The notes under the pieces are model-generated. The model was not told where the DNA came from and did no database searches. It saw nothing but the letters and a program-made list of their open reading frames with translations. From positions 3,100,001 to 3,164,000 of the forward strand of contig NZ_CP047898.1 in NCBI RefSeq assembly GCF_009911795.1: a stretch of DNA of 64,000 nt. The letters run 5' to 3'. This DNA is from Pseudarthrobacter psychrotolerans. GTDB taxonomy: Bacteria; Actinomycetota; Actinomycetes; Actinomycetales; Micrococcaceae. This document shows, one piece after another, positions 45,807-54,109 of the stretch. A program made the position numbers and the translations under genes. The stretch's first letter is position 1; each line of letters opens with the position of its first letter.

Positions 45807-47066
45807 ATGAGCAGCGACGCTCACATCCCCGTCATCCTGGGCGGCGCACGCACGCCTTTCGGCAAGTTCCGCGGCGGCCTCTCCGGGCTCACCTCCAGCG
45901 AGCTGGGTGCCCACGCCATCCGGAACGCACTGGAACGGTCCGGGGTGGCGCCGGAACAGATCCAGGCCGTCATCGTGGGCCAGGTCATCCAGGCGGGCGC
46001 TGGCCAGGGACCCGCCCGGCAGGCCAGTCTTGCCGCCGGCATCGGATGGGATGTGCCCACCGTAACCATCAACAAACTGTGCCTGTCCGGCCTGACTGCC
46101 GTGATCGATGCCGCCCGGATGATCCGCGCCGGAGAGGCTGATTTCATTGTGGCTGCCGGCCAGGAATCCATGACCAACGCCCCGCACCTGCTGCCACGGC
46201 TTCGCGGCGGCGTGGCGATCGGCGATGCGCCGCTGCTGGATTCCCTGAACTTTGACGGCCTGCAGGACCCCGTCTCAGGCGAACTGATGGGATCCGCCAC
46301 CGACGCCGGGAACGCCCGTCTGGGCATCAGCCGCGAGGACCAGGACGCCGTCGCCGCGCTCTCACACCATCGTGCGGAGGCCGCCCGGGCGGCCGGCATT
46401 CTGGCTGAAGAGATCGCTCCGGTGGAGGTCCCGCAGCGCCGGGGACCCGCCGTCGTGATTGATGCCGACGAGGGCATCCGCGCCGGAACCACCGTCGAGA
46501 CGCTCGCGGCCCTGAAGCCCGCCTTCTCCAAGGACCCTGCTGCAACGATCACCGCCGGTTCTGCCTCCCCGCTGTCCGACGGCGCGGCCGCCGTGGTGGT
46601 GGCCAGCAAGTCAGCAGCGGAAGCGGCCGGCCTCAGCTGGATCGCGGAGATCGGCAGCCATGGCCAGACTGCCGGACCGGACGGATCCCTGCATTCCCAG
46701 CCGTCGCGAGCCATTGAGCGGGCCCTGAAACTTGAAGGGCTGACCATTGACGACGTGGACCTGATTGAGATCAACGAAGCCTTCGCGTCGGTGGTACTGC
46801 AGTCCGCCAAAGACCTGGGGATCGACGCGGACAGGATCAACGCCGACGGCGGTGCCATCGCCTTGGGCCACCCGGTGGGCGCATCGGGGGCCCGCCTGGT
46901 CCTGCATCAGGCACTGGCGCTGAACCGGCGCGGCGGCGGGACAGGCGTGGTTGCCTTGTGCGGCGGCGGCGGCCAGGGTGACGCCCTGATCCTCAAGGCC
47001 CGACCCACACCGCTCCTCCAAAACAACGCGGGGTCACTTAACGCCCAGCCGGACAGGACACCATGA
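45807..47066 (+). CDS. Acetyl-CoA acetyltransferase (thiolase)
   Basis: This thiolase of 419 residues has the acylated Cys in NKLCLSGL, EINEAFASVVLQ, the His in GGAIALGHPVGASGARL and the second Cys in CGGGGQGDA. It makes or cleaves acetoacetyl-CoA or 3-ketoacyl-CoA. It has about 20 extra C-terminal residues after the usual end. It overlaps the next gene by 4 bp, so it is translationally coupled to the acyl-CoA ligase, suggesting a shared fatty or keto acid pathway. Confidence 0.94.
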   Translation: MSSDAHIPVILGGARTPFGKFRGGLSGLTSSELGAHAIRNALERSGVAPEQIQAVIVGQVIQAGAGQGPARQASLAAGIGWDVPTVTINKLCLSGLTAVIDAARMIRAGEADFIVAAGQESMTNAPHLLPRLRGGVAIGDAPLLDSLNFDGLQDPVSGELMGSATDAGNARLGISREDQDAVAALSHHRAEAARAAGILAEEIAPVEVPQRRGPAVVIDADEGIRAGTTVETLAALKPAFSKDPAATITAGSASPLSDGAAAVVVASKSAAEAAGLSWIAEIGSHGQTAGPDGSLHSQPSRAIERALKLEGLTIDDVDLIEINEAFASVVLQSAKDLGIDADRINADGGAIALGHPVGASGARLVLHQALALNRRGGGTGVVALCGGGGQGDALILKARPTPLLQNNAGSLNAQPDRTP

Positions 47067-48646
47067 ACACTTCACCTTCCGCCGAAGAGGGTTTCGGGAC
47101 CATCTCCGTTGCCGCAATCCTGGCTGAATCAGCCGCCCGCTTCCCGGACTCCGCGGCCCTCGTGGTGGGCGAGGAGCGGGTGACCTACAGCGAACTCTGG
47201 GAACAGACGCGCGCGTATGCCGGTGCGTTGCGGGACCGTGGCGTGGGGCACGCCAGCCGCGTGGCCCTGCTGATGCCCAATGTGGCTGATTTCGCCCGGG
47301 TCTACTACGCGGTCCTCGCGCTGGGCGGCGTGGTGGTGCCGTTGCATGCGCTGCTGAAGGGCAGGGAGATCGAGTACATGCTGCGCGACAGCGGCGCGCA
47401 GCTGCTCGTCTGCGCCGGACCGCTCCTTGAGGAAGGTGCCAAAGGCGCCGCAGCCGCGGGCATCGACGTCGTCACCGTCCTGGTGCCGGAGGGGACCGAA
47501 GGCGCCGCCCGGCTGGAGACCGAAGCGGCAGCAGCCGAGCCCATCAGCACCTGGCTGCCGCTGCAGCCCTTCGAGACGGCCACGATTCTGTACACATCCG
47601 GGACCACCGGCCAGCCCAAGGGCGCCTTGGGCAGCCACTTCGCTCTTGTGGAACAGACCAATACGCTGCTGACCAGCACGTTTGACCTCCGCCGCGGTGA
47701 CGTCATCTTCGGCGGACTGCCGATGTTCCACACCTTCGGCCAGACGTGCGTCCTCAACACCGGGCTGCGGGCGGGGGCCACCATCGTGATGCTGCCCAAG
47801 TTCAGCGGGGACGCAGCCCTGGATGCCCTCGCCCGGCACAACATCAACGTCTTCTTCGGCGTGCCCACCATGTATATCGCCATGCTCGAAGCCGCCCGCA
47901 CCAACACCGGCCGGTCCAACGCCCTGCGCTACTGCATCTCCGGCGGCGCGTCGCTGCCGGTGGCGGTGATGGACAGGTTCAAGGCGGAATTCGGCTCGGA
48001 CATTTACGAAGGCTACGGCCTGACCGAGACGTCCCCGGTTGCTACCTTCAATCATGTAGGCAAAGCGCCGCGGCCCGGAACGGTGGGCCAGGCCATTTGG
48101 GGAGTCCAGGTGGAGATCGCCCGCGCGGACGTCCCGGATGCCATCGAACTGCTGCCCACGGGCGAGTTAGGCGAGCTGGTGATCCGGGGGCACAACCTCT
48201 TCACGGGCTACCTCAACCGACCCGAAGCCACCGCCGAGGCTGTGGTGGACGGCTGGTTCCGGACCGGCGACCTGGGCACCAAGGATGGTGACGGCTACCT
48301 CCGGATCCTGGACCGGAAGAAGGAGATGATCATCCGGAACGGCTTCAACGTCTACCCGCGCGAGGTGGAGGAAGTCCTCAGCCGGCACGAGGCTGTCCTG
48401 AGCGTTGCCGTCTATGGCGTCCCCGACGAAACGCACGGGCAGGAGGTGGCGGCCGCCGTCGTCCTCAATCCGGGCAGCAGCGCCACCATTGATGAGCTGC
48501 GGGACTTCGCCGCGGCGGAATTGGCGGCGTACAAGTATCCGCGGATCATCACCCTGGTCACCGAATTCCCCACCGGTCCCAGCGGCAAGGTCCTCAAGCG
48601 CGAACTCACCGCCCGGTACAGCGCCGCCGATACTCCAACAGGGTGA
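47063..48646 (+). CDS. Acyl-CoA synthetase (AMP-forming, long-chain-fatty-acid--CoA ligase type)
   Basis: This ANL enzyme of 527 residues activates a carboxylic acid to its CoA thioester. Motifs are TILYTSGTTGQPKGAL (P-loop), YEGYGLTETSPVATFN, GWFRTGDLGTKDGDGYLRILDRKKEMIIRNGFNVYPREVEEVL and a C-terminal PTGPSGKVLKREL with the catalytic Lys. The chain length is not predictable. It is coupled to the thiolase, and faces the OpgC-fusion gene, whose stop is adjacent. Confidence 0.94.
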   Translation: MNTSPSAEEGFGTISVAAILAESAARFPDSAALVVGEERVTYSELWEQTRAYAGALRDRGVGHASRVALLMPNVADFARVYYAVLALGGVVVPLHALLKGREIEYMLRDSGAQLLVCAGPLLEEGAKGAAAAGIDVVTVLVPEGTEGAARLETEAAAAEPISTWLPLQPFETATILYTSGTTGQPKGALGSHFALVEQTNTLLTSTFDLRRGDVIFGGLPMFHTFGQTCVLNTGLRAGATIVMLPKFSGDAALDALARHNINVFFGVPTMYIAMLEAARTNTGRSNALRYCISGGASLPVAVMDRFKAEFGSDIYEGYGLTETSPVATFNHVGKAPRPGTVGQAIWGVQVEIARADVPDAIELLPTGELGELVIRGHNLFTGYLNRPEATAEAVVDGWFRTGDLGTKDGDGYLRILDRKKEMIIRNGFNVYPREVEEVLSRHEAVLSVAVYGVPDETHGQEVAAAVVLNPGSSATIDELRDFAAAELAAYKYPRIITLVTEFPTGPSGKVLKRELTARYSAADTPTG

Positions 48647-51265
48647 TCAGGTGGGAATGATGCGGAACAGGAAACGCGTCCGGACCATGACCCACAGGAG
48701 GCCCAGGATCACGACGTAGGCGGCGGTGTTGAGGAGAATGTCGTCCTGCTGCAGCGCCGGGATATTGGCGACGGCGGCGATGAGGACGACGTGGATAACA
48801 AAGACGTAGAGCGTGGCCCGGCCAAGCGGGATGAGGAACCATCCGAGGGCACGCTCGGCAGGCTTCCAGTAGGCCGTGAGGAACGCATAGGCCGCTACCA
48901 CCAGGACCACGACGTTCAGCAGCCGTCCCGGCGCCAGGTACGTGCGGGCAAAGAAGGAGTCGTACATGGTCCGGTAAAGGGAATCCGGGATGACGGCCAG
49001 CCGGAGGTCAAACCCGTTGGCAAGGTAGGGGTTGCCCCACGACAGGAACGCGAAAACCACGGCAGCCCCGCAGCAGGCTGCCACCGCCCAGGTGTGCGCC
49101 GAGAGCCATACGACGATTTTCCGCCGGTGGAAACCCGCCACCAGACCGATCACAAAAAGCACCTGCCACACCAGCAGCGGAAACGAATCCTCGAACTGCG
49201 AAGGCAGCAGCCGGGTCCGGGTAGCCGCGCCCACTGCGTAGACGCCCAGGGTTGCCGCCAGCACCCACAGAGTCCAGCCGCGGTTCAGGGCGGCGAGGAT
49301 CAGCGGGCTGACCAGCAGCAGGACAACGTACAGGCCCATCACATTGAACTGCCACGGCCCGAACTGCAGGAGCAGGATGGCCGGAAGAACCTGGGGTGGT
49401 ACGGGGAACTGAAAGAGCGATTCCATGCCGGCATACAGGTTATAGGTCCGGCCGGCCGCAGCATGGCCAGCCCCTCCTGTTCCCTGGTCGGTGTAGGTGG
49501 TGAGGGGATCCGTCTGGAAGATAGGCAGCAGGGAAACCAGGAAAATGCCCACCAGTACCACCAGGGCGGTGACGTAGAGCTTGCCCGCCCGCCGCGATGT
49601 CAGGTCCACCACCGTGCCGAAGTCGTCCTTGACCCGCGGCCCGTAGACCATACCCACCACCAGGCCGGAGAACAGCACAAACAGCTCCGCGCCCGAGACG
49701 AAACCCACCGTTTCCTGGGTCAGGAGCTGGAAGAGGGACGTCAGGCCCAGATGGTTCACCACCACAAACACGATGGCTGCCCCGCGCAGCAGGTCCACCC
49801 GGGAATCCCGTTTTGACGGGTCGTTGTAACCCCACGCGGCCACGGCCGTCACCCTCCGCGGGACCTGCCACAGGACGATGAGGAGGATGAGCAGGGCCGC
49901 GCCCACGCTCCAGGCGGCCGCGCCGGTCAGGGTGTTGACCTGGGCGTACTCCTGGCCGGAGACGATTTCGGTGACCGGACCCAGGACGAGGCCGGAGGCG
50001 TTCAACCGGGCACGTGCCGCTGCAGCCAAATCGGCGTTTCCCGTGATGGTCCAGTCGATGCTGGCCACGCCGGTGTCCCTGGTGCTGGTCCGTTCGTCCC
50101 AGACCACGGCAGCGGTCTTGCCGAACCGCGCGGATGTCGCCGCTTCGAGCGTTTGGTCCCACCAGGCCCGTTTGATGTCGGCCTCCGCGGCGCCGCCGGC
50201 AGCGGGGCTGTAGAAGGCTGCGGTCTGCAGGAGGAACGGCTTGTCCCGTTGCTCCACGTAGGTGGCGTAGAAGTCCTCGTTGCCGGCTCCGGTCAGCATC
50301 CCGGCCAGTTCCCCGGGGGCAGCCACGGTATTGACGGCGGCCGTACCGGCGGTGTCGTCATGGTACGCGGACAGCCCCACCCATTCCACGGCGTCGTCCC
50401 CGGGATAGTAAGGCGCATAGGCCCCGTCCGCGCCGTCCCAGATGCCGTCACCGTTGGTGTCCAACAGGGCAAAGCCCTCGCTGCCGGCAGCGGGGGCATT
50501 GCGGTTCCGTTCAAAGGGGTAGTCCCGCCCCAGGTACGGTTCCCACACCATCACGGTGCCGGCGTCGTTCGTTTCCTTGAACTCCGCAGCCACCGCCCTA
50601 AAGGCGGACCGGTAGGCGGCCGGCTGTTGCCCCCAGTCAAGCCAGCTCCCGTTCATGTCCGGGGCGAAGCGGACCAGCATCTGGCCCCGGAAGTTCGCCG
50701 AGATCTTTTCGACCTCCGCGACAAATGACCGGGCGGCGGCGGCGTCGATCTGCTCCAGCGGGACCGTGGGTTTGACGGTGAGCATGGCATGGGAGCCCAG
50801 GGCTGCAGCTTGGTCCAGGAACTGCAGGATAGCGGTGCGTTCCGAGGACCGGAAGGGGATGGAAATGTCATGGCCCAACAGGGCCGGCGTCGCTCCCAGC
50901 CGCTCGGCAAAGCTGGCCGCCGAATCCTCGCCCCATTCAAGGACCGCGCCCAGCAGCGGCTTTTCCGGCTCGGGAGCTGTGCTGGCGGCGCGGGCGGTAC
51001 CGGCGGCTGGCAACGCCACCACGACCGCCAGCAGGACGGTGAGGAGGAGCACGACGGCGGCCCGCAGCCGGGTCTGCCCGGCAGGGCCGGCAGGGCCGGC
51101 AGGTCTGGCAGAGCCGGCAGGGCTGGCAGAGCCGGCAGGGCTGGCAGAGCCGGCAGGGCTGGCAGAGCCGGCAGGGCTGGCAGAGCCGGCAGGGCTGGCA
51201 GAGCCGGCAGGGCTGGCAGAGCCGGCAGGGCTGGCATTGTGGGCCGGTGCAGTGGCTGTCGGCAT
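48647..51265 (-). CDS. GH26-like domain fused to OpgC-type membrane acyltransferase, with SPAGSA-repeat N-tail
   Basis: This protein of 872 residues has (i) a cytoplasmic N-tail with seven SPAGSA repeats, (ii) a helix at about 68-90, (iii) an extracytoplasmic GH26/mannanase-like domain (about 100-440), (iv) a helix (AAWSVGAALLILLIVLW) and (v) an OpgC-type ten-helix domain starting SKRDSRVDLLRGAAIVFVVVNHLG and ending near RATLYVFVIHVVLIAAVANIPAL. OpgC proteins transfer acyl groups to exported glycans. In the GH26-like part the usual HEMNG acid/base motif is PDMNG (202-206), and the later nucleophile Glu is not seen (KPFLLQTAAF). ATG at 51265 follows GGGGGA. It may modify a cell-surface polysaccharide. 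Confidence 0.8.
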   Translation of the reverse strand: MPTATAPAHNASPAGSASPAGSASPAGSASPAGSASPAGSASPAGSASPAGSARPAGPAGPAGQTRLRAAVVLLLTVLLAVVVALPAAGTARAASTAPEPEKPLLGAVLEWGEDSAASFAERLGATPALLGHDISIPFRSSERTAILQFLDQAAALGSHAMLTVKPTVPLEQIDAAAARSFVAEVEKISANFRGQMLVRFAPDMNGSWLDWGQQPAAYRSAFRAVAAEFKETNDAGTVMVWEPYLGRDYPFERNRNAPAAGSEGFALLDTNGDGIWDGADGAYAPYYPGDDAVEWVGLSAYHDDTAGTAAVNTVAAPGELAGMLTGAGNEDFYATYVEQRDKPFLLQTAAFYSPAAGGAAEADIKRAWWDQTLEAATSARFGKTAAVVWDERTSTRDTGVASIDWTITGNADLAAAARARLNASGLVLGPVTEIVSGQEYAQVNTLTGAAAWSVGAALLILLIVLWQVPRRVTAVAAWGYNDPSKRDSRVDLLRGAAIVFVVVNHLGLTSLFQLLTQETVGFVSGAELFVLFSGLVVGMVYGPRVKDDFGTVVDLTSRRAGKLYVTALVVLVGIFLVSLLPIFQTDPLTTYTDQGTGGAGHAAAGRTYNLYAGMESLFQFPVPPQVLPAILLLQFGPWQFNVMGLYVVLLLVSPLILAALNRGWTLWVLAATLGVYAVGAATRTRLLPSQFEDSFPLLVWQVLFVIGLVAGFHRRKIVVWLSAHTWAVAACCGAAVVFAFLSWGNPYLANGFDLRLAVIPDSLYRTMYDSFFARTYLAPGRLLNVVVLVVAAYAFLTAYWKPAERALGWFLIPLGRATLYVFVIHVVLIAAVANIPALQQDDILLNTAAYVVILGLLWVMVRTRFLFRIIPT
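51105..51230 (-). repeat. Minisatellite: seven 18-bp units encoding SPAGSA
   Basis: CTGGCAGAGCCGGCAGGG repeats seven times almost without variation, followed by shorter degenerate units. All three frames are open, producing spurious long antisense frames. It encodes a flexible cytosolic tail of the OpgC fusion. Confidence 0.92.
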
Positions 51266-51353
51266 ACTGGTGTAATCCCCCAAGGACGGCTGCTTCAAAG
51301 ACGGTGGCCCGTGCCCCCGCAAACTCTATCGGGCTCCCAGCCCAGAGTCCGGA

Positions 51354-51854
51354 TCAGCCTCCAGGCCCGAGCACCACCAGGGGAACCAGGCGCTGCGCAC
51401 AGGATGCCCCAACGAGGGTCTGCGGTCCCGCCCCCGCCCGGTTGTTCACCCCGGTATCGTCGCACCAGTCCACGCCATAGGGGTAGGCGGTGACCCCGGC
51501 TTTCCCGGGAGCCACGCCAGCCGGGACGGTGAACACAAAAGTGAAGCCGCCGTCGTCGGTCATGGGCGCGAGCTCTTCCAGCACGGTGGTGCCGTACGGA
51601 TCCAGCAATTGCACTTGGACCCGTGCGTCGGCGCCGTAGCGGGCATCGCAAGTGGTGTCCGGGGCGCTGACAGTGACCTGGTCACCCGGTTTCGCGGCGG
51701 AAGGCGAAACGGAAAACTCCGGCGGCATGCAGGGCGGCGCCGCGAAGATGTCCCTGCAGGCTGTTGCCCCCACCAGCACCGGTACGGCGCACAGCGTCAC
51801 AGCCAAACCACGCGCCCAGGCACCCGTCAGTGAATTCCCCAGGTTTTTCCCCAT
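51354..51854 (-). CDS. Predicted lipoprotein of unknown function
   Basis: This protein of 166 residues has a signal peptide (GLAVTLCAVPVLVGATAC) with a lipobox Cys at about residue 33. The mature part has SVSPSAAKPGDQVTVSAPDTTCDARYG and FTFVFTVPAGVAPGKAGVTAYP, an immunoglobulin-like beta-sandwich pattern, and four cysteines. I do not recognise the family. It lies 88 bp upstream of the OpgC fusion in the same direction, so it may be exported to act with it at the cell surface. Confidence 0.7.
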   Translation of the reverse strand: MGKNLGNSLTGAWARGLAVTLCAVPVLVGATACRDIFAAPPCMPPEFSVSPSAAKPGDQVTVSAPDTTCDARYGADARVQVQLLDPYGTTVLEELAPMTDDGGFTFVFTVPAGVAPGKAGVTAYPYGVDWCDDTGVNNRAGAGPQTLVGASCAQRLVPLVVLGPGG

Positions 51855-51978
51855 GTCCCGATTGTCCCGTCCGCGCCGGGGTTACAGAAGCACAGTGGGG
51901 TTACGGTAGCCCGCGTTGATTACGGAAAATGACGACGGCGGCGGTGCGGCGGGCGGGGCGAGTGTTACGTTTTTGGGG

Positions 51979-52090
51979 AGTAATGAGAACCGGCGCCAAG
52001 CCCTGACTGGCCGGTCGGCAACCCTCCCTTTCGCGGCGGGGTGCCTCAGGTGAATACTCGGCATATCGACCCATTCGAGCTGCAAGCGTG
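51979..52090 (+). ncRNA. SAM-IV riboswitch controlling the metZ operon
   Basis: The leader has the SAM-IV core: GAGTA (51979) pairs with TACTC (52055) as P1, with TCGGCAACCCTCC (52015-52027), GGCGGGGTGCCTCAGGTGAA (52035-52054) and a downstream CAAGCGTG segment able to pair for the pseudoknot. It ends about 15 bp before the DUF1737 start, where GAGAAGGAG is the ribosome site. S-adenosylmethionine binding would turn off methionine synthesis genes. Confidence 0.88.
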
Positions 52091-52107
52091 AGAGAAGGAG
52101 ATCCGTC

Positions 52108-52365
52108 GTGTCTGACGTACCTGCCCCTGAAGAAAAACTGTCCTACCGGCTTGTCACCGGGCCGGATGACAGGTCTTTCTGTGAACGGATTTCCACTGCC
52201 CTGGCCGAAGGGTATGTCCTGCACGGCAGCCCCGCCGCAACGTTCAACGGCACCGGCGTCGTTGTGGCCCAGGCACTGATCCTCCCGGCGGCCATCGCCT
52301 CCGCGGATGCCGCCGTCGCCACCGCTGTGGAAGACCTCGAGTTCGACGGCGAGGGCCACGCGTGA
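52108..52365 (+). CDS. DUF1737 domain protein
   Basis: This protein of 85 residues has the DUF1737 pattern YRLVTGPDDRSFCERISTALAEGYVLHGSPAATFNG...VVVAQALILP. No function is established. GTG at 52108 follows a strong GAGAAGGAG. It is the first gene after the SAM-IV riboswitch and overlaps the rhodanese gene by 4 bp (GTGA), so it shares SAM control and may have a role in sulfur metabolism. Confidence 0.85.
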   Translation: MSDVPAPEEKLSYRLVTGPDDRSFCERISTALAEGYVLHGSPAATFNGTGVVVAQALILPAAIASADAAVATAVEDLEFDGEGHA

Positions 52366-52775
52366 GCTACGCCGGAGACCTCACCCCGCAGGAGGCCTGG
52401 GCCAAACTCGAGCAGGGCGCCATCCTGGTGGATGTCCGCACTGAAGGCGAATGGGCCCACATCGGCATCCCCGACACCAAGGCCACCGAAAACGATCCCC
52501 TGTTCATCCCGTGGACGTTCCCCGGCGGAATCCCCAACCCGGATTTCATCACCGACCTGACGCAGCAGGCACCGGAGGACAACGGCACGGAGCTGGTGTT
52601 CCTCTGCCGCTCGGGCCAGCGCTCCATCGCTGCCGCCGTCGCAGCGACGCAGGCCGGCTTCACCTCCTACAACGTCCTGGAGGGTTTCGAAGGCGAGCCG
52701 GACCGCTACGGCGAGCGCACGGTCAACGGCTGGAAAAACCGCGGCCTGCCCACCAACCTGGGAATAGCTAAATGA
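52362..52775 (+). CDS. Rhodanese-like sulfurtransferase
   Basis: This single-domain rhodanese of 137 residues has ILVDVRTEGEWAHIGIPD and the active-site loop C-R-S-G-Q-R (VFLCRSGQRSIAAA). It carries sulfane sulfur as a persulfide. It lies between DUF1737 and metZ with 4-bp overlaps on both sides and under the SAM-IV riboswitch, so it may supply or dispose of sulfur for homocysteine synthesis by MetZ. Confidence 0.93.
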   Translation: MSYAGDLTPQEAWAKLEQGAILVDVRTEGEWAHIGIPDTKATENDPLFIPWTFPGGIPNPDFITDLTQQAPEDNGTELVFLCRSGQRSIAAAVAATQAGFTSYNVLEGFEGEPDRYGERTVNGWKNRGLPTNLGIAK

Positions 52776-53980
52776 CCTTCAACGAAGACGCCGCCGGCTG
52801 GAGCGCCGAGACACAGGCAGTCCGCGGCGGGCTGGACCGCACCAACTTCCAGGAGACCACCGAGCCGATTTTCCTGAACTCGGGCTTCGTCTACGAGTCT
52901 GCGGCCGCCGCCGAGCGCGCCTTCACCGGCGAGGACGAACGCTTCGTCTACTCCCGGTACGGCAACCCGTCCGTGGCCACTTTCCAGGAACGCCTGCGCC
53001 TGCTCGAAGGCACCGAGGCGTGCTTTGCGACGGCGTCGGGCATGTCAGCGGTCTTCACGGCCCTAGGTGCCCTGTTGGCTGCCGGGGACCGGGTGGTTGC
53101 CGCACGCTCACTGTTCGGCTCCTGCTTTGTGATCCTGAACGAGATCCTGCCGCGCTGGGGTGTGGAAACGGTGTTTGTGGACGGCCCGGACCTCGAGCAG
53201 TGGACTGCTGCGCTGTCGGAGCCCACCACTGCGGTGTTCTTCGAATCGCCGTCCAACCCGATGCAGGAAATCGTGGACATCGCCGCGGTCAGCGAGCTGG
53301 CGCACGCCGCCGGGGCCACCGTCGTCGTCGACAATGTCTTTGCCACTCCGCTGCTGCAGCGCTGCGGCCAGCTGGGCGCGGACGTAATTGTGTACTCCGG
53401 CACCAAGCACATCGACGGCCAGGGACGTGTCCTGGGCGGCGCGATCCTGGGCACCAAGGAATTCATCGACGGCCCGGTCAAGCAGCTCATGCGGCACACC
53501 GGCCCGGCGCTCTCCGCGTTCAACGCCTGGGTCCTCACCAAGGGCCTGGAGACCATGGCGTTGCGTGTGAACCACTCGTCCGCGTCGGCGCTGCGGCTGG
53601 CCGAATGGCTCGAACAGCAGCCGGCCGTCAGCTGGGTCAGGTACCCGCTGCTGAAGTCGCACCCGCAGTACGAGCTCGCCGCGAAGCAGATGAAGGCCGG
53701 CGGCACCGTCCTCACGTTGGAACTTGCGACGACGCGTGACCGCTCCGGCAAGGACGCCGCTTTTGCGTTGCTGGACGCCTTGCGGATCATCGACATCTCC
53801 AACAACCTGGGCGACGCCAAGTCCCTGATCACGCATCCGGCCACCACCACTCACCGCGCAATGGGTCCCGGGGGCCGCGCCGCCATCGGGCTCAGCGACG
53901 GCGTGGTGCGGCTGTCCGTGGGCCTGGAGGACGTGGACGACCTCATCGGTGACCTGGAGCAGGCCCTCAAGCACATCTAG
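52772..53980 (+). CDS. metZ: O-succinylhomoserine sulfhydrylase
   Basis: This PLP enzyme of 402 residues makes homocysteine from O-succinylhomoserine and sulfide. Features are TQAVRGGLDRTNFQETTEPIFLNSGFVYESA, YSRYGNPSVATFQERL, VYSGTKHIDGQGRVLGGA (PLP Lys in SGTKHIDG) and the C-terminal SLITHPATTTHRAMG and VVRLSVGLEDVDDLIGDL. The SGTKHIDGQGR form distinguishes MetZ from cystathionine gamma-synthase. It ends the SAM-IV operon; a palindrome follows. Confidence 0.95.
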   Translation: MTFNEDAAGWSAETQAVRGGLDRTNFQETTEPIFLNSGFVYESAAAAERAFTGEDERFVYSRYGNPSVATFQERLRLLEGTEACFATASGMSAVFTALGALLAAGDRVVAARSLFGSCFVILNEILPRWGVETVFVDGPDLEQWTAALSEPTTAVFFESPSNPMQEIVDIAAVSELAHAAGATVVVDNVFATPLLQRCGQLGADVIVYSGTKHIDGQGRVLGGAILGTKEFIDGPVKQLMRHTGPALSAFNAWVLTKGLETMALRVNHSSASALRLAEWLEQQPAVSWVRYPLLKSHPQYELAAKQMKAGGTVLTLELATTRDRSGKDAAFALLDALRIIDISNNLGDAKSLITHPATTTHRAMGPGGRAAIGLSDGVVRLSVGLEDVDDLIGDLEQALKHI

Positions 53981-54029
53981 TTCGGTTTGGGCTGGCTCCG
54001 ATTCGCGCAAGCCGGTCGCTCGAACCGGT

Positions 54030-54094
54030 GGCGCGAACTGGCAGATAATGCCCTGTTCCAGGCGTTTTGAGGGGCATATCTGCACGTTCGCGCG
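54030..54094. repeat. Palindrome, family B, between convergent metZ and lysG
   Basis: GCGCGAACTGGCAGATAATGCCC on the left pairs with GGGGCATATCTGCACGTTCGCG on the right, with one bulge and one mismatch pair, around a 17-nt loop. It fits a bidirectional terminator and shares its arm sequence with the element at 55719. Confidence 0.7.
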
Positions 54095-54109
54095 TTGCTC
54101 TGCGCCGGC

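Noticed and set aside
51105..51230. Possible CRISPR array
   Set aside because: The units are contiguous without unique spacers and encode in-frame SPAGSA; it is a minisatellite.
50653..51237. Frames of LPALP and AGRAGR repeats over the 18-bp array
   Set aside because: They arise from the other frames of the SPAGSA repeat and have no independent start signals.
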